Positions 47,536-58,479 of a stretch of DNA of 64,000 bases are shown here, one piece after another. The position numbers and the translations under genes were made by a program. A model generated the notes under the pieces. The model saw only the letters and a program-made list of their open reading frames with translations. It was not told the DNA's origin and searched no databases. The first letter of the stretch is position 1, and each line of letters opens with the position of its first letter. The DNA is taken from contig CM062218.1 in NCBI GenBank assembly GCA_031216445.1, positions 10,494,501-10,558,500 on the forward strand, in the 5' to 3' direction. Origin of the DNA: Lateolabrax maculatus. Lineage: Eukaryota > Chordata > Actinopteri > Acropomatiformes > Lateolabracidae.

Positions 47536-48252
47536 TTATCCTAACTCACAAAGATTTGAATCACTGAAAGTGGTAGAATAAAAAGTTATAACCAACTATT
47601 TTGAGGTTCCACGAAGCAACAAAAACTTTGATTGGATTAAGAATAATTTCATCAAGATCTCCACAATAGATAATTATGTTTAATGGTGTTGTACTTTGGT
47701 GTTGGCTGTGTGTATGTGATCATTTATGTGTGCACATACAGTGATTAGTTGCCAATCTAACTAAGCTGTTAATATCCACAGAATATCAGACATGCATATG
47801 TTATATCCCTCTACATCTGATTTTGATTTTGATATGAATGCTTGCGTAATACATTCATGCATGCTCCTCATATACAGTACGTGTGTGAGAGAGAAAAGCA
47901 ACAGCTGTCAGGATGTGATGACTCAATTTCTTGACAAGCCTGGCACTGAGCAGCCATTTGGAAACTGAAGGAGATACTGGCTGATGAGGAGCTGCCACTG
48001 CCTATTAATTCAAGCAAAGAGAGGGCACACGGAGAGAGGGGCCCACACACAATTTTTGTGTGTGTTATCTTGAATGTGATGAGAGCAGTATTGACCAGCA
48101 GTTTTTCAAAAACTGAAGGCCTCGATTGGCAGTAAATTTGCTGTGCACACTCGTGCTCCCAGGAAGGAGAAACTTACAGATTTATTTGAATCTATAACCT
48201 TTTACCATTATACTAAACTTCAGCTGGCCTTCTATAATATACTATAAATATA
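47536..48252. other. Non-coding DNA, nothing recognised
   Basis: Unassigned sequence; 47930-48040 is balanced in composition without a clear motif cluster. Confidence 0.35.
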
Positions 48253-48789
48253 TTGTCTTCTGAAAGTTTGCACTTTTTCACCAAGAAGAGAGAATTGGCA
48301 ACAGTTATAATGGATTCCAATAGCGACATGTCATCACAGCAGAAAAAAGATCATCATTTATTTCATGGATGTATCAAAACATCCATCAACACTTCTCAAA
48401 CTCCTTCTACAGTACAACCCATATCATCCATCTGTATTGTTCAGTGCTTTCCATCACCTTACCATCCAAACTTTTGTTGTTGTTTTTCTATGATTGAATT
48501 CATTCTCTGTGCTACATATATAGTACAGTATCTTTCTGTTATGTTGTTTGGCCAGTTGTCAATGGGAATAAGAAAAACACACCACCAAACAACAAACAGG
48601 AAAAGAAATATAAGTTACCATGGGGGGGATTGCTGGACAAAAAGAAAACAGTTGTGTAACTTTACGTACAGTACGTGCTGTATGTGGCAGACTCTGGACA
48701 GATCTGATTCAAGGTCGTTGGACATAATAGTGTCCTCTGTAGCTTATCTTCACTCAATCCCTGTATCACAGCTGACAGTGAGAAAATAG
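48253..48789 (+). other. Longest open frame in window (178 codons), unrecognised
   Basis: The frame opens at an ATG, runs 178 codons and ends at TAG. The predicted protein is rich in Ser, Thr, His and Cys. It has a cysteine-rich hydrophobic stretch around residues 75-105 (including NFCCCFSMIEFILC) that could mimic a membrane segment, and basic patches (NRKRN, TKRKQ). No domain is recognised. There is no promoter, no splice signal pattern and no repeat. By a rough hand estimate at 37 percent GC, a frame this long is somewhat unlikely by chance, but not impossible across both strands. Confidence 0.2.
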
Positions 48790-48810
48790 CTGCATTCTAT
48801 GTACAGTATA

Positions 48811-48828
48811 ACACACACACACACACAC
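48811..48828. repeat. (AC)9 microsatellite
   Basis: A short perfect AC run. Confidence 0.9.
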
Positions 48829-48956
48829 TTATCTATTCCCTATGAGATATAGATAACCCCAGAAACCACAGGTAACACACAAACAAATCACAAGAAGTTC
48901 ACTTTATCAGCAGCCAAAGGAGACCTGGCAACCTGTCTCCTAGCTATTGTTAATCG

Positions 48957-49090
48957 TTCTTTCTCTCTCTCTCATCCTCCATCTGTCTTCCCCCCTTTTC
49001 TTACTCCCATGATCTCTCTTCTTCTCTTTCCCCTTCCCTCCCACTTTCTCTCTCCCTCTCTCACTCTTTCCCTCTCTCACTCTTTCCTTG
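48957..49090. repeat. Polypyrimidine tract
   Basis: About 130 bp almost entirely C and T, with TCTCTC, CCCTTCC and a duplicated TCTCTCACTCTTTCC unit (49066-49088). Such mirror-type purine/pyrimidine tracts can form triplex DNA. No exon follows its 3-prime end. Confidence 0.85.
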
Positions 49091-49109
49091 AAGCCCACAA
49101 TTTAATAAC

Positions 49110-49400
49110 CTCAAGTGCTGTCAGAGGAGGCATTGAAAAATGGCTTCTATAAAACATAACGGCCTTAATCAGAGTGCGCCGAGGATTCTCCCTGCTGCCG
49201 CTGATTTCACTCACCCCCTCCTACCTCCCCCCAATCCCCGCCTCTAATGAATTAATGTTGAAATATGCAGGGGCTCAGTAGTCATTAGATGTGCGCCGTG
49301 AGACGTGATTTAAGATGGCTGCCTTTATGTGTCTGCCAGGCAAGATGGAGCGGGACGGGCCTGGCTGGACAGTGATTGTCTTGGCTGACTGAGTCAAAAG
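49110..49400. promoter_or_regulatory. Candidate conserved non-coding element
   Basis: A balanced, CpG-retaining segment directly after the pyrimidine tract: ACGGCCTTAATCAGAGTGCG (49159-49178), CTAATGAATTAATGTTG, TGTGCGCCGTGAGACGTGAT (49290-49309), GATGGAGCGGGACGGGCCTG. Homeodomain cores are mixed with GC-rich blocks. All frames are interrupted. Inferred regulatory. Confidence 0.33.
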
Positions 49401-50083
49401 TGCTTGAAGACCACTCTTTGGTGATAGTGATAGGTTACCGCAGAGGTATTTCTAACAGAGTGTTGTTGTTCTGTGTTTTTGTGTCGTTTCTTTTTCGGCG
49501 GGAAAAGCAAGAAAGTCCCTCAAGTTTCAGGAATGTTCTCTTTATGTGAATTTGGCCATGAGTCAAGTGATTGTGGGCTGATAAGATATTGACGTCCTTT
49601 ATCCACTGGCCATGGCGTGGCCTTCTGTGATCATATGCGTTCCCATCATGCTTTAAAAGCAGGAGGTAACTGCTCTGACCTGTAATATTATGGACCTGGT
49701 AGCAGGGCCAAACTGTGACGCTCTCTCAGATCAGCTAAGCTGTCGTCATGGTAAACTGATTGGCTTAATGTGCATGGTCAGGTACAGTAAGCCTCTACAG
49801 AGAGAGGATTTCAATATTAATTTTTTCCCTACTTCACAGCTCATGAGTACTGTAAGAATCAAACGCTGTTTGACTCATACACTCGTGCTCGTTAATTTCA
49901 TCTCTCTGAACCACAGGAACAAGCCGTGGACACAACACTGACATATCATCACCTTTTAAGTTGATATAAAGAATTTATTGTCAAACAGTTTCTTATTTAC
50001 ACATTCAACTGATATTGAGCAACATTATCATTCATTTGGAGTAATTTGATGAAGTCAAGTTCTTTTATAGCTCACTCTCCTTG
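49401..50083. other. Non-coding DNA, nothing recognised
   Basis: An 83-codon frame (49690-49941) has no recognised domain. Nothing else is seen. Confidence 0.35.
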
Positions 50084-50460
50084 GTCTCTACCAACTTCTG
50101 AGGGAAATATCTGGCTCTTTAGCTATTAAATGCTCGTCTATGTTGACCAGCTTGTCTCTAACCGTGTCTGTTGGTGCTGAGCAGGTAGTGTACCACAGGT
50201 TTTGAGCTTTTTTAACAGAAAAAAACTGCCTGCTGTTGGTGAAAATGACGCTATGAGAGCGGCAACAGTGAACAGAAACCGTAAAGTTGTTAATAAAATG
50301 AACTGAAACTTGCTGTAAAGCTCCATAAAGCCAAGGGAAGCTGCAGATTCAGGTGATAATTCCTTTTAGGTTCATCACTACGAGCAGCTAAGGTACTTTA
50401 GCTGAATACTTCCTGTTGCTGCTGCACATTAACAGCTGTCTGCTGACAAGACACTGGGAG
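50084..50460. repeat. Dispersed teleost repeat (percomorph family)
   Basis: Recognised phrases in order: GGCTCTTTAGCTATTAAATG, GGTGCTGAGCAGGTAGTGTA, GCTATGAGAGCGGCAACAGT, AGAAACCGTAAAGTTGTTAA, TTCATCACTACGAGCAGCTA and TTAACAGCTGTCTGCTGACA. I know this series as one strongly preserved repeat in many percomorph genomes. It is probably non-autonomous; no transposase is present. Minus-strand frames across it are incidental. Confidence 0.65.
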
Positions 50461-50626
50461 GCTTTTTTTGTGACAGAGCAACAGGAAGTACCAATTTTTT
50501 GTATAGTTTGAGTTTTAATGTTGCAAATAAGGAAATGTGACAGAAAATGCAGCCAATATAAACAGGTGAGGAAGAAGAAAACAATTTTTACTGCAGTCCT
50601 CAAGGGCTCCAACCAGATTTTTTACA

Positions 50627-50720
50627 GTTAGTGCTCAGTCAACAAATCGATTAGACAGAAAACAATTGTTAATAGATAATCAATTCATAATTTAAATAAT
50701 ATTCTAAAGAAATATGTCGA
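50627..50720. repeat. Fragment of the GCTGAAAC/GTTTCAG repeat family
   Basis: GTGCTCAGTCAACAAATCGA, then ATTAGACAGAAAACAATTGT and AGATAATCAATTCATAAT match the AT-rich end region of that family (compare 51840-52152). Confidence 0.45.
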
Positions 50721-51839
50721 AACATCTGTTTTTTTTCGATGCTTCCATTAGGTGTCACGTAATACTTAAGCATTCATAGTCTTGGTCTCATATTATGGTA
50801 ATAGTTATATGTTATTACTGTAATATTTTCTCACTGAGAAAACTTAAAATGTAAAGGTTGTTAGTCATACACCAGTGTGCTCTACAGAATTGAGAAAATC
50901 CATGATACTTCTTCAATACAAGCCTTACCATCAAACGTTCTTCAGACATGTATTAAAAAAGGAACATCAAAGTGAAGATGCTGTAACTTTTCTGAACATT
51001 TCTGACAATATTTCATTACTGTTGGACAGGTCTATAATCTATTTCCTTTGAGACTTTCTTCTTAAGTCGAGATCACACAATTATGAGAGCTCTCATTCTG
51101 ACGGCAATGGCGGAAATTAATTAATAAATAAACACTGCATTTTTACATTCATCAACATGCGGTAAGAATAGCTCTAATTATCACAGGTGAATTAACACTT
51201 TCATTTTTGTGTCAAAAAATTAATTGTATGCCTTAACAGCTATTCCCATGGGGGAGTTAAAGAAGAGAATGGGGAAGGTAGAAGAAGGAAAAAAAACAAC
51301 AGTGCAGACCACCAGGTGTGCTAATTGCTGCTTTCAAAGCCTTGCTTCAGTGTTACCGTCTTTCCACAAGAGTGTACAGTGTCCCACAGAGAGATGCCGT
51401 AGGTAGAACCTTGTTACAAATACACGGATGTCAAGTCTCGATCTTCGGGACCTGGCAGGGAAGTTGTCTTTATCTTCACTTAACCAGGCAAGCTGACCGA
51501 GAACAAGCTGTATTTAAAGCAGCAACTATTATAGTGAGGCAGGATTTAACTGCTAAGTTATGTGTACGGATATATATGCACATTCATTAGAGAAAAGGCT
51601 TCATGACTGTGTGCAAAACCACTAGCAATGTTGTAATACGCCAACCTGCGAGGCAGAAAATATTGATTTTGCAATCCAGTCCTTCTGTAAAAGGTTAAAA
51701 CGTAGGCTGCATATTGCACACCAGCTCTACGTGGGGAGGCGAAGAAAAGAACAGTCAAACCATGTAAAATTGCTCCAAGATCAGTATCATCACACTGAAA
51801 TGTTCTTTCACAAGTTTAGAAGGTTAACTGTGAAGTCGG
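50721..51839. other. Non-coding DNA, nothing recognised
   Basis: AT-rich sequence, then a more balanced part (51310-51500) with a 90-codon frame that I do not recognise. No repeat family identified. Confidence 0.35.
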
Positions 51840-52152
51840 GCTGCTTCAAATGATTACTTTCATTATCGATTCATCTGTCAGTTATTTTCCCAATTCATCA
51901 TTTAGTTTCAGAACATCATGAAAGATGCCCATCACAAGTTCCCAGAACCCAAGGGGATGTCTTCACATTGCTAGTTTTGTCTGACCAGCAGTTCAATTTA
52001 CTATCACATAAAACAGAGGAAAATAGCAGATTCTCACAAAATCTAGGAGACAGGAATGTTTGGCAATTGAAAAATGATTTATTGATTGTTAAAATAGTTG
52101 CAGATACATTTTGCATTGATCTAATCAATTCATGGATTAATTGCCTCAGCTC
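51840..52152 (+). mobile_element. MITE-like teleost repeat with GCTG.../...CAGC ends, copy B
   Basis: Begins GCTGCTTCAAATGATTACTT and ends ATTGCCTCAGC. Internal phrases include GATGCCCATCACAAGTTCCC, ACTATCACATAAAACAGAGG and AATGTTTGGCAATTGAAAAA. It is the inverse-orientation partner of 8744-9050, and better preserved. The overlapping frames on both strands here lie within the repeat. Confidence 0.8.
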
Positions 52153-52856
52153 CACTGTAAAGAAGTGTGTGTTCTTTTTTGATAAATACATTTTTCAGTA
52201 GACAAAACGGATGAAGACTGAATAACATTTTGACAAAATGGGTGGACCTGCTCATGTTTTTTCCCGTCTAAGTGTATTTGTTCTTCTGACTGACAGAATG
52301 TCTGAGTGGTCATGTGGATGTCTTTAACTCTTCCCATTTTGTGTGTTAATGTCTGAGTGAATATCCTTGTACCTGAGCCGTGACTGAATGACAGAATGAG
52401 TGTGGGTGAACGCAGGGATCACTTCATGTATGCGTATTGCGTGAATGTGTGGTCAACCCACCGGTGAATACCACTACATTAGCTAGGCCATTAGCACATT
52501 TAGCTGTCTGTAGTGCCCGAGTGTTAGTGACACGTTTGGGTCTCCCTTCCACTTAGGCACCATATTTGATAGACAGGGCTGACATGCCAGATGACAGTAA
52601 TGTCACTATGTGGCAGCGAGCGGTGCCACTGCTCCGGAGACCACACGAGATGAGGTTTGTTGGTCTTCCATCTCAAAAAATGAAATCAGCGGGGTTACTG
52701 TCAAGTATATCATTACGGTAGCATGTAAGCAATAATAACACGAGGGAAATATACCATGCAATTTATTACTACTGATGTGTTGCAGTTGTAGACTCAAGGC
52801 CAGTTTTAGTGCTGATATTTACAATGTGATAAGTTGTTGAGACAACTACATGATCA
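52153..52856. other. Non-coding DNA, nothing recognised
   Basis: Contains TGTCTGAGTG and GTGACTGAATGACAGAATGA variants repeated loosely between 52290 and 52450. This looks like a faint degenerate tandem pattern. No gene seen. Confidence 0.35.
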
Positions 52857-53022
52857 AAAAGGACAAGGCAAGTCAATTTTCTTTATATGGTCCAGAATCA
52901 CAAATCACAATTTGCCTCCGGGGGGTTTACAATCATTACAGTGTACGACACCCCTCTGTCCAGAGACCCTCGAGTCGGTTGAGAAAAAACTCCCCCGAAA
53001 AAAACATTTTAACAGGGCCGAC
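52857..53022 (+). repeat. Dispersed teleost repeat (SINE-like tail)
   Basis: GACAAGGCAAGTCAATTTTC, then CCAGAATCACAAATCACAAT, TTTGCCTCCGGGGGGTTTAC, ACGACACCCCTCTGTCCAGA and GAGAAAAAACTCCCCCGAAA. This series is a well-known fish interspersed repeat. Class is unsure (SINE or LINE 3-prime tail). The frames on both strands (52834-53192) arise from it. Confidence 0.65.
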
Positions 53023-53112
53023 AGACATGGAATAGATGTTGTGCGTACCGAACAAACCAACAAAATCACAGTATATACAAATGGTGATAACAAAATCTGT
53101 GATACATGTGAA

Positions 53113-53132
53113 GGGAGGGAGGGAGGGAGGGA
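53113..53132. repeat. (GGGA)5 microsatellite
   Basis: Five GGGA units. The run meets the G3 quadruplex rule on the plus strand with single-A loops. Confidence 0.92.
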
Positions 53133-53139
53133 GAGACAT

Positions 53140-53989
53140 AGAGACTCAGAACTCACACAGCTCAAAGCCTGATATATTAAACCCTTGTGCAACCTTCACT
53201 GTTGACCAAGAACTATTAAAAATGTTTACATTGAACATAGAAATTGCTTATTTTGAGTTGTTCCCACATACATTACACACTCCTCCTGCCATAAAAAGCA
53301 CCATATCCACGAATTACAGTAGTCCCTTAAAACAAATGTGCTCCTTACTCCTATTTGAGTATTGCTTGCTTAGTACTCATGTAAAATATGCTTGTGACTG
53401 AGAGCCACAGATATAGCGTTGGGAAGTTGGGAATTATTGAGAGCCAGACTAACACATTGTTGATGTAGTGCCACCATCTTTACCTCCTCAGCCAAGCGTT
53501 AAACTGTTTCACAGTTGGTTTTGGTATTTTCATGGGATTAGTTGACAATTTTGCAGAAATTACCATTAGTAAGCGCATTGTTACCTTGGGTTTAGTTAGG
53601 CTGCCTGATAATTGGAAGGTCAGTAACTAATGCTGACAAATGCCAAATATGTCAGACGTTGCTTCAAAGAATGTCTTCTTTCTTCTTATATGTTCAGCCA
53701 CTAACTTTAAGGACACATGTTTTAGGTAAGCACATACTGTATATTTTCAAACTATTCTGTGTCTAACAACAGTGCCACGTACTTGCAAAGTACCGCTGGA
53801 GTGACTAAGAAGATAATTACACTGTTCATATGTACAAGCTGCAGTGTACATTGAGAAAATACATTTTTCCCGCTCTCCCCCAGTTTCTGACCACATGCTG
53901 TCAGTGTCATTGTCCGATAAATCCGTGAGTGTAAATCCAAACGTAGATGATGGGAAGTGCTACTCAATCTTGGCTCAATATACTTCACA
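53140..53989. other. Non-coding DNA, nothing recognised
   Basis: AT-rich, unassigned sequence. Confidence 0.4.
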
Positions 53990-54265
53990 CTGCCAGTTCA
54001 CCATAAATGAGGCCATTTGATGAGCTAAGTTTGGACACAAGAGCCTAATGGCGGCATTAAAGAGGAGACCTGAGAGAATAGATGGCCTGACATCAGTCAC
54101 TTTAATCACCTGTTTCATTATTCAGTGGATGGGTGCCACCTGGTCATACATGAAGGGTGTCAACGGGATCCGGGGTCTGAGGAGGAGCGAGACATCTTAA
54201 GGGGAGCTATGGCGAGTCCAGTTCAGAGAAGCCTCTTTATTTTCAGCAGAGGCTGGAACACATTT
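53990..54265. promoter_or_regulatory. Candidate conserved non-coding element
   Basis: Repeat-free and balanced: CAAGAGCCTAATGGCGGCAT (54038-54057), CACTTTAATCACCTGTTTCA, GGTGCCACCTGGTCATACAT (54132-54151) and ACGGGATCCGGGGTCTGAGG. It contains two CACCTG E-boxes. All frames are broken. A regulatory role is inferred. Confidence 0.32.
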
Positions 54266-55991
54266 GTCTGGCTCAGCGACTGTGTGTGCGCTTTTTGAAA
54301 GATAGGAAATAAAAGAAATTGATTATATCTATGTTGGTCCGATTCATCTTTGGAAATTAGGTCATTTTTTTATCTCCTTCACTGGAGATTGCATCATTAT
54401 GATGAAAATCCAAAGAAATTGTGTTCGCAGAGGTCTGAAGGTGCAGCAGTATTACAATCTGTTACTTCAAGTTCTGCTTTACTTTATGTGTTTGGCTGAT
54501 TGAATGATTGGGGGCAGCCAGATGCAAGCTGGAGTCCTAGTTTGGTCTGAATCTGGATCAGTTTCTTTTTTCTTCATCAAATCAAGTGTAAAGCAAGATG
54601 GTTAGAACTATTGAGCATATTTTCTTTTATGTGTAATGCAGAGTAAATTATTAAAAGAAACAACCAAGGCTTCCTTTAAAGATGACCTATGCTTATGTGA
54701 ACAGTTCATCTCAGCTTTGTTTTAGAACAGTTTTGTTGAAGGACAGCACAAAAAAAAAATGACCTCAGCTCCAGTTGAAACATTTGAATTCTGGGTAAAG
54801 GTCAGGATACAGGAAAGGTAACTCATGCCTATAGGATGATCCATATCCTCGCATCTCAATGCAGTCCTGCCGTCCACTTTTCACAGGCACACACCACAGA
54901 GGAGATAAGAGAGAGAATAAGCTGTCAGCAGGCCGAGTCCGCTGGTCCCCTCTATATTCTTCACATTACTACAGAGGGAACAATGTGTCTGCAGTGGCAG
55001 GTGGCCATAGTTCATAATGTGCTGATGCTGACCAAGTGTCAGTTTGATCCATGGGATCGGTGAGTGGGACTGGGCTGTGGCTCCTGAATCCTTAAGCAAG
55101 CAACTGTGTGGTGCTCCTATGGGGACGGTCTGAGACATGATACAGATGAGACCGGCAACTATCTGCCTAATGGCAGACAGATACAAGGCAGAGAGAGGGG
55201 GAAAGAGAGATGAAGAGGGAGAAAGACAGTAGGCAGGACAGATGAACGGTTGAGTATCACATTTGGAAAAAGCACAAAGGCAGATACTGCACTTGTCATT
55301 TGGTGTTATTTGTCATCACAGGCCTGTAACTCTGAAACTGACATACTGTATCTGTCCCACAAACAGTAAATATAAGTGTTTGTAGGCCATTCTGTTTTAA
55401 GGACAGTCGTAACAGTTGATGTCGTGTGTTTGAATGGACTGCTGAGGCTGAAGCTTTGCCTCATAAGAAAGAATTTCTCCATTTGGTGGTTGGAAAGTAA
55501 ACCAAGTCCTCGACACGTTCTGCCACTATTGTTACGTATGTATGTGATAATGCATGATGGGGCATTCTGATATAAGATGATAATGGATGAGGTGGAGAAA
55601 AAGTGTGCCACAATGCAAAAACAGAATGGAATTTCTTTTGTCAAATTCATTATGTTCTTAGTGCAATGTATTCCCGTCATCTTTGAGTGCAGTATTGCGC
55701 TCTAAGGTAGCAAGTTAGAAAAGAGAAAAGGGAGTGTTTTTCTAAAGGGTCTTCCATTATTTCAGTTGGATGTATTCAGTTTAACACATAGTTGGTTTGG
55801 GCAATAGAAATGATAGAAATATTACCTCAATAAAACACTTAAATATACTGTTGATTGTAAATCTTTTGATAACATACTGGAGACCAATCACATCACAGAA
55901 GTTATCACAAGTTATTTCTAACCAATCATGCCGCTCCTGTAGGAATGGACAAAATAGGCACAGCAAGTTTGGATGAGATCGCTAAACGCAC
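54266..55991. other. Non-coding DNA, nothing recognised
   Basis: Unassigned. Opposed frames at 54836-55186 and 55306-55680 overlap one another and match nothing known to me. An A/G-rich patch lies at 55190-55240. Confidence 0.35.
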
Positions 55992-56045
55992 CACATGCTA
56001 TTTTTCAAATAGCACATGCTATTTTTCAAATAGCATGTGTGTTTT
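55992..56045. repeat. Tandem hairpin: two exact 21-bp units plus inverted end
   Basis: The unit CACATGCTATTTTTCAAATA+G occurs at 55992-56012 and again, exactly, at 56013-56033, and is followed by CATGTG. Each unit holds the small inverted repeat CTATTT/AAATAG with loop TTC. The second unit plus CATGTG closes a longer 12-bp-arm hairpin (CACATGCTATTT/AAATAGCATGTG). Confidence 0.9.
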
Positions 56046-56301
56046 TTTTTAAAAGTTGTGAGATAGAGACAATGCCTAAGCTCATATCCCAAAGTTTGTT
56101 TAGTTAACTATCATGAAACATTAGTATTGTTGCTATGGTTGCTTGCAGTTTAAAATACCTTCAGCATTGATTAAGAACAATGGTTAAACTGTTGACTGGA
56201 CTGTTTCAGGTGTCCTGGTATTTTACTGGACACCTATTAGCCAATCAGAAACAAGTATTTTCTGTAGCCATGGTCTAAGATACAATGATATTTTGTGCCA
56301 G

Positions 56302-56303
<2 letters not shown>
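56046..56303. other. Non-coding DNA, nothing recognised
   Basis: AT-rich sequence with a small inverted phrase GTCCTGGTATTTTACTGGAC (56211-56230). Confidence 0.4.
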
Positions 56304-56342
<39 letters not shown>

Positions 56343-56344
56343 TG
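56304..56344. repeat. (GT)n microsatellite
   Basis: GT run with one ATGT interruption. Together with the AC run at 56497-56522 it forms an inverted pair. Confidence 0.96.
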
Positions 56345-56496
56345 CAGCATTTAAAATACATATTTGAACATTGTGTTAGATACCGTAAGTGGATTTGTAT
56401 AGACCACAGCCTAGGTAGAGAAAAGTACTTTTCGTCTGTAGCGCTGACACGAATAAACTCAATTTTGGGGGGGACATAGTTAGGACACAGTTGTTT

Positions 56497-56522
56497 ACAC
56501 ACACACACACACACACACACAC
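56497..56522. repeat. (AC)13 microsatellite
   Basis: Perfect AC run, complementary to the GT run about 150 bp upstream. Confidence 0.96.
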
Positions 56523-57074
56523 TCCTCGAGGCAGGTTTTGCAGTGAGCGATGAGCCGAGTGAGCATGATCAAAGCAACAAAGCACAGCAGAAGAGACACA
56601 AACACCCACACATCTTGAGCAAAAAAAGTGTAACTCACACACGCATCGACAGCTACTTTATCAGTCTCAGGATCTGACTCAACAGCATTTACATATTCAA
56701 GAGACTGTCACACCCACAAATGCACACTGGAGCCCTAGGCATGTGTTTGAAATGTATTGATTTATTAAGTGATGAGTGAAATATTTACATAGTGATAATA
56801 TATTAATGTCACCTAAACAATGCACATGGTAAGCTGTAATATGTAACTGCATGTCTGTGGATTTAATAAAATGTTCACTCAATAAAGCTTGATTATGCAA
56901 AATTCAATAGCTTGAGTGTTTTTAGTTAATCAAGGGGAAGGGAAGTCTGATGGTGAAGTGTTAATCTGATAGTAGATAACAGAAAAAGGACAACAAATGA
57001 ACATAATCAGATGTTTCTCCTACAACTGAGAAAAATATTCTTAATGCATTTCTGTGCACGTATGTATGTTTCTT
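56523..57074. other. Non-coding DNA, nothing recognised
   Basis: Unassigned AT-rich sequence. Confidence 0.4.
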
Positions 57075-57550
57075 AAAGGGATAGTTCAGATTTTTTGAAA
57101 TGGGGTTGTATGAGGTACTTAACCATAGTCAGGTAGTAAGTTTGTGGTATTGTGTGTACTTCAGATCAGAACTAACATGTTAAAACACCAAAGTCACACA
57201 ATAACACATACTGTTTTTGTCAAATGAGTCTGGTGGCTTTGAAGAGAGTGATATAACCGCTTCAGTTGCCTGTCAGAAAGGGCTGTCTGACGGCAAGATA
57301 AAGCGGTGAAATATTTTAGATGTAGCGTACACCGAAACTGATACAGATTTTTTAAGTGGGCCTTTTATAGGTGTCTAATTGTTTGCTGCTGCCCCCGTCC
57401 ACAGCAGTGCACTGCTTAACCTCCGTGTCGGTACAGCCGCCTGCTTCTCAAAACTGGGGGAGTACTGACCGCCATCTACTGTAGGTAATACACTGACTAT
57501 GGATAAGTACCTTATACAACCCCACTTCAAAAAATCAGAACTATCCCTTT
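57075..57550. mobile_element. MITE with 58-bp terminal inverted repeats
   Basis: The left end (57075-57132, starting AAAGGGATAGTTCAGA) and right end (57493-57550, ending TCAGAACTATCCCTTT) are reverse complements with only four differences in 58 positions. The 476-bp element has no transposase. Its interior includes CCTGTCAGAAAGGGCTGTCT and GTCCACAGCAGTGCACTGC. I recognise the ends as a very common percomorph non-autonomous DNA transposon. Target-site duplication is not obvious (flanks CTT and GAT). The high TIR identity suggests a fairly young insertion. The minus-strand frame inside is incidental. Confidence 0.9.
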
Positions 57551-57594
57551 GATACGGCTCTGTAACGTCGGTGGATTTACCCTGCACAACATCC

Positions 57595-57700
57595 CTGACC
57601 CCAGTTCATCTTCTCTCATTGTCGCTCCTTCCGCCCTCCCTCCTCTTTAATTTCCAACTACTCCCTTCTTTTCTCTCTCTCTCTCTCTCTCCTTTGGTCT
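57595..57700. repeat. Pyrimidine tract with (CT)n
   Basis: CT-rich tract ending with a (TC) run at about 57673-57691. It is followed by CTTTGCGATTTATTGCACAG at 57702-57721, an acceptor-like site, but the following sequence shows no clear exon. Confidence 0.8.
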
Positions 57701-57941
57701 TCCTTTGCGATTTATTGCACAGGGCAGGCAGACAGCAGAGAAACCTCCCTGTATGGAACGATCTGTCATCTCAACATTATCATCCACACACACCGCCTTC
57801 CATATTGTGCTACAAGGGCTTGGGCAAATTGCTATTTTTATGGGACATGATAAAGGAAATGCTGCCTTATGTTCACATTTTTTACTGCCCAATGTTAGAA
57901 CAGGACATGCCATGATTCACTATATTGGAAACTAGTTTGTG

Positions 57942-57944
<3 letters not shown>
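57701..57944. other. Unassigned sequence
   Basis: Three overlapping frames on both strands and different phases; none resembles a known protein. Confidence 0.35.

Positions 57945-57985
<41 letters not shown>
57945..57985. repeat. (TG)20 microsatellite
   Basis: Perfect TG run of 41 bp. Confidence 0.97.
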
Positions 57986-57986
<1 letters not shown>

Positions 57987-58479
57987 TGTTGCTGGGTGGG
58001 AAGGTTGAAAGAGAAAATTAACGTGAATATTGTTGTAAAATTGTTCTACAGAGGTTTGATTGTAGATCCTCAAGGCATGTCAGTCATAACAGCAATGAGG
58101 CGGTTGGTCTAAAATAAAGAAAAGATCAAGAGTGATAGATTAATCTCAGTTACAAATGGCAACACTACTGTATATGGAATATGTTTAATCTTTGTTTCAA
58201 ATACAACACACATAGCCTATATAAATTATTTCTAATCTATGTGGGTCAACTTCTGGTTCTTGTAATCAAAAAGTCGAAGATGCCGGAAAGGGTAAAAGGG
58301 CAGAATAAAATGTGAGAGAGAGAAAGAAAAAAAAAAACAAGAAACAAATTTAAAGGCAAAAGGCAAACCCATTACCATGTTCTGTGGGTAAGACGAGTGC
58401 ATGTTGACTTCATCTGCCTGCTCTTTTCTCCTCTCCTCTCTCTTCTCCTCTCCTGTCTTTTTCTCGCCTTCAATCCTTC
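57986..58479. other. Non-coding DNA with purine and pyrimidine tracts
   Basis: AT-rich sequence, an A-rich patch (58310-58345) and a CT-rich tract (58418-58480). No gene seen. Confidence 0.4.

Noticed and set aside
51916..52201. Overlapping frames of 77 and 91 codons
   Set aside because: They sit inside the MITE-like repeat 51840-52152.
52834..53192. 112-codon plus and 95-codon minus frames
   Set aside because: They arise from the SINE-like repeat and the GGGA array.
54132..54151. CTCF site at GTGCCACCTGGTC
   Set aside because: Only part of the core fits; the GGGGGC part of the consensus is missing.
57702..57915. Possible exon after TTTATTGCACAG at 57721
   Set aside because: No clear donor, multiple conflicting frames, no recognisable peptide.
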